Below are positions 46,539-59,340 of a stretch of 64,000 nt of DNA, piece by piece. The stretch is from Argentina anserina. Its lineage: Eukaryota; Streptophyta; Magnoliopsida; Rosales; Rosaceae. A program made the position numbers and the translations under genes. Under the pieces are notes generated by a model. The model saw only the letters and a program-made list of their open reading frames with translations, was not told the origin of the DNA and did not search any database. Every line of letters begins with the position of its first letter. The first letter of the stretch is position 1. Location of the stretch: positions 24,552,001 through 24,616,000 of the forward strand of contig NC_065877.1 of the NCBI RefSeq assembly GCF_933775445.1. Direction: 5' to 3'.

Positions 46539-49500
46539 TGTCACATCCCAGAAGGGAAAATGACCGTATTGAAATGGTAAAATAGAAAGTTAACAAGCGA
46601 AACAAACGAACGTAGTTCGATTTGAACACTCGATAACTGAAAAACTTCTTAAATTTTTCGTGAAAGGAAACAAGCTGACAAGTTTACAATGAAAGAAACC
46701 TTTACATTTCTAACACAAAAGAATATTTACAAAAATATACGCGAGCTGTACAACAAAGTTTCAAACAACGGAAGTAGAAGTGGGTGTCACCAGCCCATAA
46801 CTAAAAGTAATATATGCAACCCAAGATAAACAAGAATGGTGACAGAAATGAAATCACAACCTCAGAATAAGAAGTTCAATGTACAAACATTAATAACAAA
46901 TAATAGACAAAGAACTAGTCTAAACATCTTGAAATATAAGGAATGTACTCTTAATACTTCTCGTACCCTAAGTCCCGAAAATAAATCCAGAAACATGCGA
47001 GGAATCTAAAGTAGGAGTGAGCTTCGTCCTTGCTCACCCAGTAGGGGCCAACCCACCAATATATGGTTTGAAAGTTAAGGTCGGTTAAGTTTTATGAAAA
47101 CTTAAAACATTTAGATGTGAGCATGCTCTTTAAATCATTTAATATGAACACTGGCTAAGTTTAATAATCACGGGAAAACAACGCGAAAACATTCATGATG
47201 GTCATCAAATAATATCAAGTCATTGGTGACCGATTCTAATGACTAGGAGGCGAATGAGTCATCTCTTAAGTCGATGTCGACTGCCTTTGTTGAAATAACA
47301 AAAGAGTGAGAGTGTCCATTTACTGGAATACCCTCAATAGTAATAAATGGATCCAATTATAAACAGGACATTACCCATCTGGAAGTTTACGGTTTTCAAC
47401 ACTGAGGGGTTATTGGATTACCGGGCCCCATACACTCTCAGGTCTACTCAATCACGATCTATCTGCCTATCCTAGGGTTTTAGCATTTCTAAAATCATAT
47501 ATGCAATTTTCAACTAATATACATCACCGAGGAATAGACAATGAATTTAATGGGCACGAAATACACAAAGGGGGTTAGCTCACCCCACTTGGAAATATGC
47601 GTAGCCAATGCTAAATCCATGATCCTGCTTCCGCTCAGCTAAAGCCTTCGCCAAGCATCCAAGTCCCAGAATAATCGATGAATGAATGACTGTAAATACG
47701 AAATATTTAAATGTCGCCACACAAATAAAATAGGAGACTATACTCCCTATTTTTGGTTTGACCAAAGTAATGGTCAAAATCGATTATAGCTAAGTATACT
47801 TCCTATTTATCGACATATTATATTTCAATACTATCGAGTACTCGCATCAAATGCTTTTGTCATTAAAACCTACTAATATGTCGATAAAATAAGAAAGTAC
47901 AATATATGACTTAGCATTTAAGTCGTATTAGCTAATAATCAATATCTCTAAATTTATTGTAGATACCCAATATAGATTTCCCAAATTGTAAACTTGACGA
48001 TTACGCAAATGAAGAGAATGAGAAATCTACCTTAATGGGTTTTGGTTAAAAAGTAGTATTCTTGTCGGAAAAATAACATTGATGCCGGAAAATCTTATTT
48101 TTCTCTTCACTGCTCAACTCCAAGGCTGCATAATGATGCATTACAAATTTACAATTCAACTTCACATTTGGAAAATGTAATCCCAAATAAATTGGTAATT
48201 TCCAAGAAGATGACTGTATTCAAACTCCTTCTCCTCCTTTGTTCTACAACTCAAACTCATACAAGTCCTTCACTGTCATGCTGCCCAATATCAAGCTCCC
48301 GAACTCGCAATCAATGTAAGTAGATTAGGAAATGAACTCAAGGTGCACAAGGAGGATTAGAGGACCAAGAAGCTCACCGAAAAAAGGGCCCCCTCTTGAA
48401 CCCGGAAACTGATCAGGACACCCAAATCATGTAATCACCAAATTCCCAGCTTCTTTCCTTCACATACGAATCCAAAGACTAGCTGCTACTTCCTTCATTC
48501 CTCATAACCAAAACGTAAATGATTATCACAAGGTCCTAAACCCATAAATATGAATTTCTTCTAATTGAAACGGTGGAGCTTACCTCCCAAAATTGAGACT
48601 TTGATGAAATCAAAGTGACTTCAGTCCTTCAATCGATTTCCTCCTTAGTTTCCCTTCTTCTCATCTAATCTTCTAACTCATTTCAGTAACTAAACATGAC
48701 GGTTTCGATCAGGCGTGGATCTAGGTAAGGAGGTGGGGGGACTCAAGCCTACCCAAGATTTTGTAAATATATTTGATAGCATGTGTTTTCAACATGTTAT
48801 TAAAGACTTGGGTGGCTTGGCTAAGCATAATCACAATCTTCAAGCCCACCCCAGTTCGATCTACAACTTCTCTCACCTTCTTCATCTATTTTGTTTTTTT
48901 ATTTGGTTCTTAATTTCTCAATTCTACCCTTAATACTCTAAAATTGAACAATGGCTATTGGGCTACCCTCTTGTATGACTTTTTGAATCAATTTAGCCTT
49001 GATTTATCAGCCTAGCACTTAAATAGTTTCTTAGTAATCTTATATTCAATAAATTATTTTCTCATCTAATATAAGTAGTTTGAGAAAATATATTTCTAGT
49101 TAGCTATATTAGACGGAGTTTAAGATGGCTCTTAATATTTGCATGTATGTAGATATAGTTTATATATAATATATTTTTATTCAATATCGATGATTATCGA
49201 CATTGTGATTTTTTTTTGAATAGATAACATTGAATTTCTTAAGACTTCAATAAAAAAATTCAATCCCACCCAGACATTGAATCCTATATCCGCCACTGGT
49301 TTCGATGATGGTTTCACCCAAGAACACATGCAGAAGAAAACAAGTTTGGGTTGAGTTTAAATCGATTGAACTGTGAGCTAGAGAATTCAAAAGTAACCGA
49401 AACTATAAGGGAATATGGATTTCGATGAAAGAAGTATGATTTATCACCAGAAAACTATGGAGAATCACAATTCCATCGAATTTGGGAGATGATGAACAGT

Positions 49501-50196
49501 AGAGGTCATGAACTCAAATTCCCAACTCTTTGGTTTCTCCTCCGATTATCTGCATGGCTGGACAAGGAGTTCGGTATCACCGAGAAGTGTCGATCTGGAG
49601 CTCCCGGAGTCGCACCGCTGCCGGATCAGGCCGTAAAAATTGGGACGGGTCGGAGTTGTCCTCTAGGGTCGTCGGGTCAGAAAGAGAGAAACGCAGAGGG
49701 GAAAGGAGCTTTTCGGTGTGGGTTTTGGTCTTTTGACCAAAATGTTGACTTTCTCTCCTTTTAAATAAGGAAATGAATGGTGGAGATTAGAAGGTGGAGA
49801 ATTGATCCAATGGCTAGAATTAAAAGCCTTGGTCAAAATTTAAAATGAAAAGAAAAGTAATTAGAATGGAGGGCTAGGATCAAATTTGGGAAAAGGTGGA
49901 AGAGACAAATGGCTATGATCTCTGCACCTATATTATGAATGAATAGGAATGATTTTCCAATATTGCCAAACTTTGAAAAAATCATAGAAGATAGCTCGAA
50001 ACTCAGAAAAATATTCCGGAAGTACCGGTGAACTCATAACGACATGAGCTTAATTATCATAGCTTGGAATTGAAGAGTTGAAGAAGTTAAGAAATCATCA
50101 TAGGAAGAAATGACGTATTACTTTATAATTTTACCAACAGTTATTAACTTTGTTGTAACCTCCAAAGTTAGTACAATAAAATTCTCGGGACTCACA
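46539..50196 (-). mobile_element. Solo LTR 5 (Gypsy-like), TSD AACAG/AATAG
   Basis: On the minus strand it begins TGTGAGTCCCGAG and ends GGGATGTGACA. The flanking 5-mers AACAG (46534-46538) and AATAG (50197-50201) differ at one base. Copia RNase H coding sequence continues on both sides. It is 3658 bp, of which about 0.6 kb is a later insertion (48710-49297). No internal genes were recognised; frames at 49489-49764 and 47580-47777 have no known domain. Confidence 0.82.
48710..49297. mobile_element. Mutator-like MITE, TSD GGTTTCGAT
   Basis: A perfect 9-bp duplication, GGTTTCGAT (48701-48709 and 49298-49306), typical of Mutator-like elements. The tips are imperfect inverted repeats: AGGCGTGGATCTAGG at the left, and at the right the reverse complement of AGTGGCGGATATAGG. 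It is 588 bp, AT-rich and non-coding, nested in solo LTR 5. Confidence 0.85.
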
Positions 50197-50201
50197 AATA
50201 G

Positions 50202-51371
50202 TTTGTTTTTTTTACTTTTCCAAGTAAATAAACTTCCACCAACCAAAGTGCAGAAACATGTTGTGCTCTTTCTATCTAACACAATTCTAGCCTAATCAAC
50301 ATCTACATAGCCAACAAGATCAATCCCTCCATTATTTTTAAATAGAAAGTCTTTACCAACTGACCCTTTCAAATATCTCAAAATTCTTTTCACAATGCCT
50401 AAGTGACCAGTAGTGGGAGCATGCATAAATTGACTTATAATGCTCACACTATATGAAATGTCAGGTCTTGTGATAGTGAGATAGATCAATTTTCCAACTA
50501 ACATTTGATATTGACTGATATCTGAAAGAAAAGATTTTGTAGATTCCAACTGAAACGTGTTGCATAAGGGACTGTGAGCTGGTTTGCAATCTAGCATTTT
50601 TTCTTCCTTCAGAAGATCCATAACATATTTTCTTTGGTTTAGAAACAACCTTTTGCAAAATGATGCCATTTTTAAACCAAGAAAATATTTTAAAGGACCA
50701 AGATCCTTGATTGCAAATTTATGATGAAGAGGAAGCTTTAAGGCTCAAATTGCAGTCAAATTATCCCCAGTTATGATTAAATCATCAACATAAATCAAAA
50801 CAACTAATTTACCTTGAGCTCCATTTTTGACAAATAGAGATGAATGAACATTACTTCTCAAAAAATTCATTTCCTCCAACGCTGAGCTCAATTTAGCATA
50901 CCAAGCTTGAGGGGAATGTTTTAAGCCATAAATGGCTTTGTGCAGCCTGCAAGCCTGTTTGGATATGCAGAATCAGCATGACCAGGAGGTAACTTCATGT
51001 AAACTTCTTCTTCCAATTCTCCATGTAAAAATGCATTATTTACATCCATTTGATGTAAACTCCATGCCTTGTTAATTGCTATAGACAGAAGAACACGAAC
51101 AATACTCATTTTTTGCAACTAGTGCAAAGGTTTCCTTGTAATCAACACCATAGGTCTGGGTAAAGCCTCTAGCTACCAATCTTGCCTTTTTCCTCTCAAT
51201 TCTTCCATCAGAGTGAAATTTGGTGTTGTAAACCCACATGCAACCCACAACTTCTTCAAATGATTGAGGCTCAACTGCATTATCAAGATTGTTGAGAAAA
51301 GTTGTATGAGTGGTAGAATTTTTTTTAGAATAACAGTAGTTGACTATAGAGTGCTTGGAAGTCAACAACAC
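50202..51371 (-). pseudogene. Copia reverse transcriptase and start of RNase H
   Basis: The minus strand shows WVYNTKFHSDG and KARLVARGFTQ (about 51245-51160), [19 protein letters not shown] (about 51060-50990), the catalytic YVDD box near 50790, and the thumb/connection blocks PDISYSV and HLGIVKRILRYLKG (about 50470-50370). It is interrupted by at least two frameshifts or stops. Confidence 0.9.
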
Positions 51372-51479
51372 ATAATCATTATACTTTGCAAGCCTTTTTC
51401 TATCTCAACTAGCATTTCTTCGAGGAGGAGCTATTGCATCAGGTTCTGCATGATTAGGACATGCAGGTTCAACTACCAC

Positions 51480-51900
51480 TTCTTTTATCTCAACATCGGC
51501 CAAACCATAGTTATCATGATCTTCAACATCATCCTAATTGGAAAATTAGTTGTTAAATTATTCTCAGGTAATTGAGAAGAAGATGCAGGCACCTCAGAAG
51601 CTTGAATCACAGGAACAATCATAGAGTTATCAAAATCACAAGTAGAGACATTGTAAGATGGAGTTAAGTCACCAGAACTCCCCCTTACAACTTTTTCCAT
51701 CTATAGCAGGAAAATAAGCCATTCCCTCATCAAATCTAACATCCTTGGAAACAATTATTTTTCTTATACCAGGATTGTAGCACCTATAGCCTTTATGAGT
51801 AGAAGCATACCCCAAAAACACACATTTGACTGCCCTTGGTTCTAATTTATCTCTCTTATTTGACTGAACATGCACAAAACAAACATTGTCAGAAATTATG
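51480..51900 (-). pseudogene. Copia linker between integrase and reverse transcriptase
   Basis: The frame from 51875 contains KCVFLGYASTHKGYRCYNP and VSKDVRFDE, the conserved block downstream of the Copia integrase core, followed by a low-complexity spacer. Confidence 0.85.
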
Positions 51901-52480
51901 AGATGAGAAATATCAATTTTTTTAGCACTTCCATAGGAGACTTAAATCCAAAAACTCGACTTGGAAGTCTATTAACCTGATAAGTAGTAGTGAGAACTGC
52001 ATATGACCATAATTTATTCGGACATTCATCTGAAACAAGAGAGCTCTGGTTTTCTCAAGATATCTCTACTTTTCCTCTCAGTAACTCCATTTTGTTGTGT
52101 AGTTCCAACACAACTTGTTTGATGAAAAATTTCATTCTCACTCATGATTTTTTTTTCATTTTGTTTGACACATATTCAGATCCAGTATCTGATCTCAAGG
52201 TCTGAATTTTGGAGGAAAAATGATTTTTAACCAAGTTGTGAAAATCACAGGACATTTCAAACAACTCACTCTTAGATTTCATAACATATAACCAAGTAAT
52301 CTTTGTAAAATCATCAACAAATGTTACAAAATACTTGAAACCATCAACAGATTTCAAGACAAGACCCCAAATGTTTGAGTGAATGATTTCAAAAGGATAA
52401 CTAGCTTTAGACAAAGATTGAGCAAAAGGCAGTGTAGTAGACTTAGAGTACTAGCATACATCACATTGATTGTTGTCATT
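51901..52480 (-). pseudogene. Copia integrase core
   Basis: Contains HSNIWGLVLKSVDGFKYF and VTFVDDFTKITWLY (first catalytic Asp region) and LRSDTGSEYVS (second Asp). The region towards 51901 carries the third-acid part with frame breaks. Confidence 0.88.
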
Positions 52481-52647
52481 ACATGAGTTTGGAATTAAAA
52501 TAAACAAGACTTTGTCTGAAGGATGAGCAAGCCTCATGTGCCAAAAGGAAAAATATGAGGAAGAATTTGAACTAGCTTGAAATGCTTTAGATGCATATGA
52601 CTTTATTAGGAAGTAATAAAGTCCATTCCTAAAGAACCCTTCACCAA

Positions 52648-52962
52648 TTATCTTCTTTGTGTTAATATCCTAAAAAACACCTTATCAAGAGTGAAGATGA
52701 CAAAGTACTGTAACAAAGAAGTAATTTTCTCAACTAAAAGAAGTTTGAATGGAAATGAAGGCACAAATAAAGCATCTGACTCAATAGAATTTGATAAAAT
52801 TTCAATTTTTCCTTTTCCACAAACAGTTGCACCCTTCCCATTTGCAACTGAGACACTTAAAGAGAATTTTTCAAAAATTTTCATCTTATCCAACTGATTA
52901 GTCATATGATATGTTGCTCCTGAGTCAACAATCCAACAATCATACTTATCACTTATATCCAA
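52648..52962 (-). pseudogene. Copia aspartic protease region
   Basis: The frame contains WIVDSGATYHMT, the DSG-type active site of retrotransposon proteases, then SVANGKGATVCGKG and ALFVPSFPFKLL. Cleavage by this protease would separate the polyprotein; here the flanks are frameshifted. Confidence 0.9.
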
Positions 52963-53237
52963 AGTAGTATAGAAAGCCCTTAGAATACCTGATTGATTAG
53001 AAGTAGAGTAATGTTATACATCTGCCAAAAAACCAGCAAATTGATTGAGCAAGGTCGTATAACTTCCAGATGAGGAGCTAGCTTCACCATTATGTTGTTT
53101 CTGCTGTAGGTACTTGGCAAAATCATTGATGAGGGCTGTAGGGTTAGCAATAAAGTCAATAATCTCAGACAAAGGTAAAGAAGAAACCATCTTTGCCTTA
53201 TATCCTTCACCAGCCGGTGACTTTGACTTGTTCCTCA

Positions 53238-54080
53238 TTTCCCTTTCTCTTTTGAACTTGACCGTGAGTTCTGGATGCAGAATCCAACATGTTTCAACAA
53301 CTTAAGTGGTGGAGCCACAATGATCACACATCAAATTATGCTTCTTTCCTTTGTAAACTTTAGCTTCATAATGATGATGACTAGAAACACAGGCTCTAAC
53401 ATTAGGATTAGTGGCTTTGACCTCCAAGTTCATCACTTTCCTTCACACTTCTTCTCTTCGTATGGTGGCACATAAACTTGTGAATGAAGATAAATATGAA
53501 CTCATCAATATGATGCTTCTCAAATATTCATAGTCAGAATTCAAGCTTGCAAGAAGTTGAAAGATCTTGTCTTCTTTTGCACACTTGATCAAAATAACAG
53601 GATCAATGATGTGTGGTCTGAACTGATTTAGTTCATTCCACAAGCGGGTGAGGGCACCTAAGTGCTTAATAAATGAATCATCTTCTTGTTGCAGATCAAC
53701 AATCTCCTTCTTCAATTGAAACACTCTAGTAGCATTATTCAAATGCTCATACATTTCCTTCACTGCTTTCCAAAGGACAACAACAGATTAAGAATAATTG
53801 AATATTTGAGCAATATGAGGCTCCATTGAGTTGCACAGCCAAAACATGACCTGGTGATCCTTTGTAAGCCACACATCATATCCCTTAGTGAGTGGCTTAG
53901 GCATGGATATGGATCCATTGATATACCCAAGCCAAGATTTGCCCCCCAGAGCAAGAATGATAGCTCTCGACCATGAGTAAAAGTTAAACTCGTTTAACAG
54001 TGTTAAACGCTGATTGGTGTTGACATCAGAGTCAGAATTTGCAACGGTGAATTGGATGGAATATTCACGGATGAAACTTC
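53238..54080 (-). pseudogene. Copia gag region with CCHC-like motif
   Basis: The minus strand encodes the gag N-terminal blocks NFYSWSRAI and GGKSWLGYI (about 53990-53920, in shifted frames), then a continuous frame at 53763-53443 with LWNELNQFRPH and FQLLASLNSDYEYLRS. A zinc-knuckle-like CDHCG...TCWILHP lies near 53310. Internal stops are present. Confidence 0.85.
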
Positions 54081-54529
54081 AAATTCAGAGCCAGTTTGGC
54101 ACAGCTGTGCTGCGACCAGAATTGCTTTTGAAGATGTTGTGAGCAGAATTATTTTTGAAGCTGCTGTGACAGGAATCAGTTTAGGTGTTTGGTAAACTGT
54201 TTTGAAAATTGTTGTGAGACGAAAATCAATTTTAAGTGTTTGGTAAGTAATAAGTTAAAAGTGCTTTAGAGTTGAATAATTACTAAAATGTACATTATGT
54301 TAGAACTGTTTTATTAATGGACAATAACTTCATTAATTCTTCAATGTATGTAGCAAACTTGGTTTTTTTTTTCAATTAATTACTTAATTACTCAAAATAA
54401 TTTCCCCCCATAATCAATTTAAAGGGAACCACTACACAAAATATATTAGTCATTTGAAGTTGCCATTAAAAATACTAACTAGATGCATCTACTAGACTTT
54501 GTGCAATCATATTTCTTAGCACCTCTATT

Positions 54530-55711
54530 TTTGTCTTCCCATACGATCTTCTTCAAGTTCATGATCCTCCATATCCTCACCAATTTCTTCACTTGAGTAA
54601 TCGTCACTTTCATTAAAATCTTGATCTTGATGAGCATATCTCCTTATGTAGTTTTGAATGGACATTGTAGCAATAACTATCTTCACTTATTTTGCATAAG
54701 AAAAATTGGCATATCACGTAAAATACTATATTTTTTTTCAAACCCCAAAAGTACGCTCAATAATACTTATAAGTGAAGAATGTGCATGGTTAAATATTTC
54801 TCTATGACCCGTCAGTTCTTCACCTCTACGGAACTGTGGAAGGTGATACCGTTCGCCTTTGTATGGTCCTAAGTAACCCTTTATTTGTGGATAACTGGCA
54901 TCCAACAAATAATATTTTCCTAAAATAATAAATTAAAATAAATAATTGATTACCAAATAATTTATAGTTTATTAATGAAATTAAGGTTTAAGAATTACCG
55001 TTTGAAGGCTTCGGAAAATTAAATTGAGGGTTGCGTGTAACAAAAGAGAATATTCCATTATTATGGGCAGTGCCTTCCCACCCTGCACAAACAAATATAA
55101 ATTCCATATTGAAGTTGCATACGACTATCACATTTTGGGTGAGTGTCCCTTTTTTACCAATATATGACACTTGTTCGGTTGGAGAAATCGAAGCTTGCAC
55201 ATGAACGCCATCAATCGCCCCAATACAATCTACCAAATATATGTAGGTTTTTATTTTTATCACAAGAAAAAAAAAGTAGGGGCTAACAAAGTAATAAGAA
55301 TTGGATATTACATCATACATACCTTAAAAAAATATCTAGCATCACACTAACATATATACTCATTGTTTCTCCTGATCGTTGAAAATGTTTTTGAGTATTC
55401 CTATTTCTCTCACCTCCACCCAAAATATAGAGAAACATAGCCAAAACTTTAGTTGTTCCAATGTGCTTTGAACCCTTAAACACTTTTTCAACATCTTTCA
55501 ACAACATAAAGAAGCAAGACTTTTCCATCGTAAATGAATTGTAACATCTAGTATTATTGCCCTCTAACACTTCTAACAACCAAATATACCCTGTATGAGA
55601 GCTTGTCATGCATGGAGTTTTCATGATATACTTTTCAAGATACACTTGAATAAGGCGACCAGTTACCCATATAATCTGGTCTACCTCCTCATCATCTCCT
55701 GAAGTGTCCAT
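54530..55711 (-). pseudogene. Harbinger (HARBI1-like) transposase, nonsense-mutated
   Basis: Catalyses cut-and-paste transposition in the nucleus. The first part (55711-about 55330) starts MDTSGDDEEVDQ and contains a GTTKVLAMFLYILGGG block and FQRSGETMS. After a probable intron comes CIGAIDGVHV (first catalytic Asp, about 55220), GTLTQNVIVVCNFNMEF, and AGWEGTAHNNGIF. A second probable intron (donor at about 54996, acceptor near 54916) leads to YYLLDASYP (second Asp), KGERYHLPQFRR and SIIERTFGV (catalytic Glu). A TGA at 54740-54738 stands where this family usually has a Trp after TFGV, and a further stop follows near 54680. The DDE triad is intact but the gene cannot make a full product. Confidence 0.88.
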
Positions 55712-56069
55712 AATTTACTGAATAGACATGCATTCATCAACAAGAACAAACAATAATTTCTTAAACGTTAATATTATTAATCAAAATAACTGATCAAACC
55801 ATTAATTTGGGCACACTATTAACACAAACAGAAACAAACTAAAGAAAAGAATAACTAATTACTACTAGCATAAACTAACGTGTCGACACCTATATAAAGA
55901 AATCTAGCACTTAATAAAAATAAGGCATTAGCTTCACAAACCAATGAAACGAAAAATAGTATCCTTAATAAATATGGATATCATCACAATCCAATGAAAA
56001 AAATTGCAAAGTTCCATTAACAAAGAATGCCCTATGGTCTGGTCCTGATCTAATGAGAAAACTTTCAAA

Positions 56070-57141
56070 TTACAAAGGAGGATCAACCTTCTTTTGATTA
56101 AGCAGCAAAAATTGTAGCTTCAGATCAGAATTAGTCATAATAGAAAACATCTCTCTCTTCTCTTGTGAGCAAAACAGCTCAGTCGCAAACCACCAAAATG
56201 GGGTACCAACTTCAGCTCCTAATAAACTTGCAGCGACTTGCATGACCTCTTGAATACTAGTTCCTCGTGCGCTTGCAAGAGCTGATGTCATTGTACTCCA
56301 ACTCTCAACTACATCAACAAGACGATCAATTTGTTTAGACAATTTTGCAGCACCTCCTACCTTATTTTTCTTCTCCTTAGCACCTCCCAAAACTCATTTC
56401 CCTTTATTAGCTCCACTTTGCCTCTCCAAGTTTGTTCTGTTTCTTCCTCTATCATGATTAGCTTGCTCATAATCCTCACTATCATCGACAACATCTTCAA
56501 CAACGTTATGCTCAGAATCCTCCACTACATCTTCAACATCTATGGAAGCTGAGAGAATCATGATAGACTCACCTAGAGCTGTGGTACCCGAGAACATCTT
56601 ATCATAAACTTCCATCATCTGAGGACTAATTCCTACATCCCAGAATCTGCGATATTCATGATTTTTTTGTAAATGAAGAAGATTTTCAGTATAAGGATTA
56701 TACGAAAATAAAGTAACGAACACTAAGATGAAAAACTTAATTCATACTTGAATAAAGAATGACTAGAAAAAACTAACTAGTTTCTTGATTACCTTTGCAT
56801 CCTACCATTCAGGAGTTGCATCAATAGTCTTCTTCACGGGATCCCATCCAATACCAGTTTCTTGTTGCAATAGTGAAGTCCACAATCTCCAATCCGTTTT
56901 AAGTGCATCCCATTTGTTTTTTAATTGAGGTTTCAAATAATCCATTCTTGTTTTCTCTTTAAAGGCTTTGACAACATTTTCTCATCCTTTTTTTTTAATC
57001 AAAATGAGTACATGGCCTATTTCCCTTTTCCACTTCCTTAACAGCTATATCACAAAAAGTAGCTACTAACTCATCTGGCCATGTGGCCTTTGGTTTTCTA
57101 GTTCCTTCATTTTCAGTACCCTTTGCTTTCTTCTTTCCCAT
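56070..57141 (-). pseudogene. Myb/SANT-like accessory gene of the PIF/Harbinger element
   Basis: Starts MGKKKAKGTENEG at 57141, followed by a Myb/SANT-like domain (ATWPDELVATFCDIAVKEVE, then DYLKPQLKNKWDALKTDW, with WRLWTSLL nearby). The second half has RRFWDVGISPQMMEVYDKMF, a long acidic stretch and AKLSKQIDRLVDVVESWS. In this family the protein helps the transposase reach the nucleus and bind the ends. A frameshift plus stop near 57010, a stop in the second half near 56395, and a probable intron near 56725-56805 are visible. Confidence 0.82.
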
Positions 57142-59135
57142 ACTGTTAAACTATATATACTAAACCTTTGATTCACATCTCAACTTCAGCAGTGTAATAT
57201 AATTTTTATAACAACGACATGTGATATAATTCAACAATGCAATATAATTTTAATAACAGTATAACAACACTAAATATGACATATAATAGACATATAATGC
57301 ATGCATTCATTATAACGCAGACAAAGTACGTAAACATCAAATGACCTCCAGGCAAGGGAAAAAAACAAATAAGAAAAAAATAAAGCTGTAACTGATCATG
57401 GAGAACAAAGTATGTGTGCCAGCACCCTAATCACACAACAAAACATATTCCTAAAATTACTTTTATGCTACATCAGTTCATGCTCTATTTATTTTGGCAC
57501 ATTATGAAAACACCAAAGAGCAAGCAAATATCAGATCAGGCAGATATTTCTAATCGTTCAAAGAACAAACAAATCAACCAATTGTATAAGAAGGATGTGC
57601 GCAAGAGGCCTAAAAAGGAGTATGCATGTGTGCAAGAGGCCTAATAAGTATCCTCGGGACCGCATGAGAGAACTTCATCATAATTCAACCCCACCATATA
57701 TAACACATATACCAAAATAATAATTATGTCAGCCACCATTTAACATATCTTAACGTGGTTGCTCTGTAAAGTCCGTGTTGATGCTTGAATGAAAAAGGAT
57801 GCAATGGGTTGTGGATCAGGTAACAAATGGGCAGGAAAAGGCAGCGAAAACAATTGAGTTGCATGATGCTTAGTTGAATTTGTTTGGTTGCTTCTATCTT
57901 CATGCATGAATTTTTATTTGTGCTTGAAGATATTCTTTTGTATGCTTGAAAGACTTATTGTCAAATTAGGCTCTAATCTTAGCACTTGTATGCTAAATAC
58001 GTGCTTTTGCTTGGCTCATGCTAGGAAACAAACTTCATTCTCCATTTTCTATTTTTGTTTCAATAAGGTGGGAGTTGTGCTTGAGGTTTCGATCTTTCTC
58101 ACTTATGTTATTTACTTGGATAACTTGCTTCTTTGAAATTAAGCTTGTAAGTTCTGCATTATGTGCCTAGTATTAACATGCTTGAGATCTGTGAGTGATC
58201 TAATATGTCTTCTTTTTTTTTCAAAAGTTACTTGTTGTTGATTGGCTTTGGTGTTGGAGCTAGAATGGTAGCCTGGATTGATGTAAGTGGTAAAAGCCTG
58301 ATTATGAGAGTAAATGTGCTTGTTGATTGTGGGTATAAATCAATATTGAGTTGGACAATAGAATTAAATGGTATGCATGCTTGATTTTCAAGAGAGGAAT
58401 CGATTGAGGTGTTGTGGAAATCTAGATTTTGTATTGGTATAATTTGTTGTTGGTTATGGTATGTAAGACCAGTTGTTTTGCTTGATGTGGATCCTTTATT
58501 TTTTGGTTCTCAGGTGGATCAACTTGATGCATGATTATGAAACTTAAAAGCTTGGGATGTATGAGCTAATGGTAAACATAATGACATAAATCAAATCGAC
58601 AGCTCCCAAGTGCAGTAGCTTGATCAACATGTTTCTCTGGCAATGAATATCATTTACAAAAGTGTGATGAGATTGTACTTATAACCACTGTTGTCAAAAT
58701 GATTTAGTTTGCTGTTTGGTAAGATTTAGTGGAATGATATGTCAAATAAGTTTGAAATACTAAAAAGCGGGACAACAATAAGGTATTATGCTGAGTCGAT
58801 GTTGAAATGTTTATAGGGGAGGGCTATTAATAAACTGGCCCCAGCAGTGATTGTTTCAACATGGAGTAGTTTGTTGCTAAATCAAATAATAACCTTCAGG
58901 TCAAAAGGTTCAAGCCACTAAGAATATGATTTGAGTAGAGGGATATAAGTTTTAGGAATAGGAAGTCTCAGACTATGGGAGGAAGTGAGAAAATGTAGCT
59001 ACTTTAATTTTCAACAGTTAAATTTTGGCTTTTGAGGAGAAAAAGAAAGCATCATTTCACATATATACTTGTCTAAAGTGAATAAGTGGCTCACAAGAGG
59101 ATAAAGAGCATGAAATTGAATATAAGTCTAAAAAA
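57142..59135. other. No gene recognised
   Basis: Low GC. Short frames only. Probable old repeat DNA, but no element ends were identified. Confidence 0.35.
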
Positions 59136-59340
59136 TGAAGAACACTAAGCTTATTTGCATCTTTTTGGGCTAGATTTGTTATTGTTTTGCCTTACTGCAT
59201 GCATTGGTTAATTTGGTGACGAGAAAAAGCATGGATGGTACAAGAAAATTCTTCCATGAAGCACGAGAAAAAGCATGGATGGTGCAAATAAGCTTAATGA
59301 AGAACACTAAGCTTATTTGCATCTTTTTGGGCTAGATTTT
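59136..59340. repeat. Tandem duplication, about 160 bp unit
   Basis: GAACACTAAGCTTATTTGCA followed by TCTTTTTGGGCTAGATTT occurs at about 59140 and about 59300. Between them GAGAAAAAGCATGGATGGT occurs twice (about 59221 and 59264). Confidence 0.8.

Larger units (their letters stand above)
43270..54087 (-). mobile_element. Copia retrotransposon, split by two solo LTRs
   Basis: Minus-strand Copia element with gag, protease, integrase, reverse transcriptase and RNase H in the normal order from 54.08 kb down to 43.28 kb. At the end the polypurine tract AAAGGAGAG abuts an LTR start TGTTGACG (43277 downward). The body is cut at 46538/50197 and at 43401/46284 by solo LTRs. In both places the coding frame on the two sides fits together when the insertions are disregarded. 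The 5' LTR is not seen; a PIF/Harbinger end begins at 54088. Many frames are broken, so it is inactive. Confidence 0.88.
54088..57141 (-). mobile_element. PIF/Harbinger element, right end not found
   Basis: A tip-like sequence GAGCCAGTTTGGCACAGCTG (54088) adjoins Copia gag after TCA. The next 150 bp contain repeated TGTTGTGA and TAAGTGTTTGGTAA words typical of subterminal sequence. Inside are the two genes usual for this superfamily: a DDE transposase (54530-55711) and a Myb/SANT-like gene (56070-57141). No matching tip was seen to the right of 57141, so the right boundary is a minimum. Confidence 0.75.
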
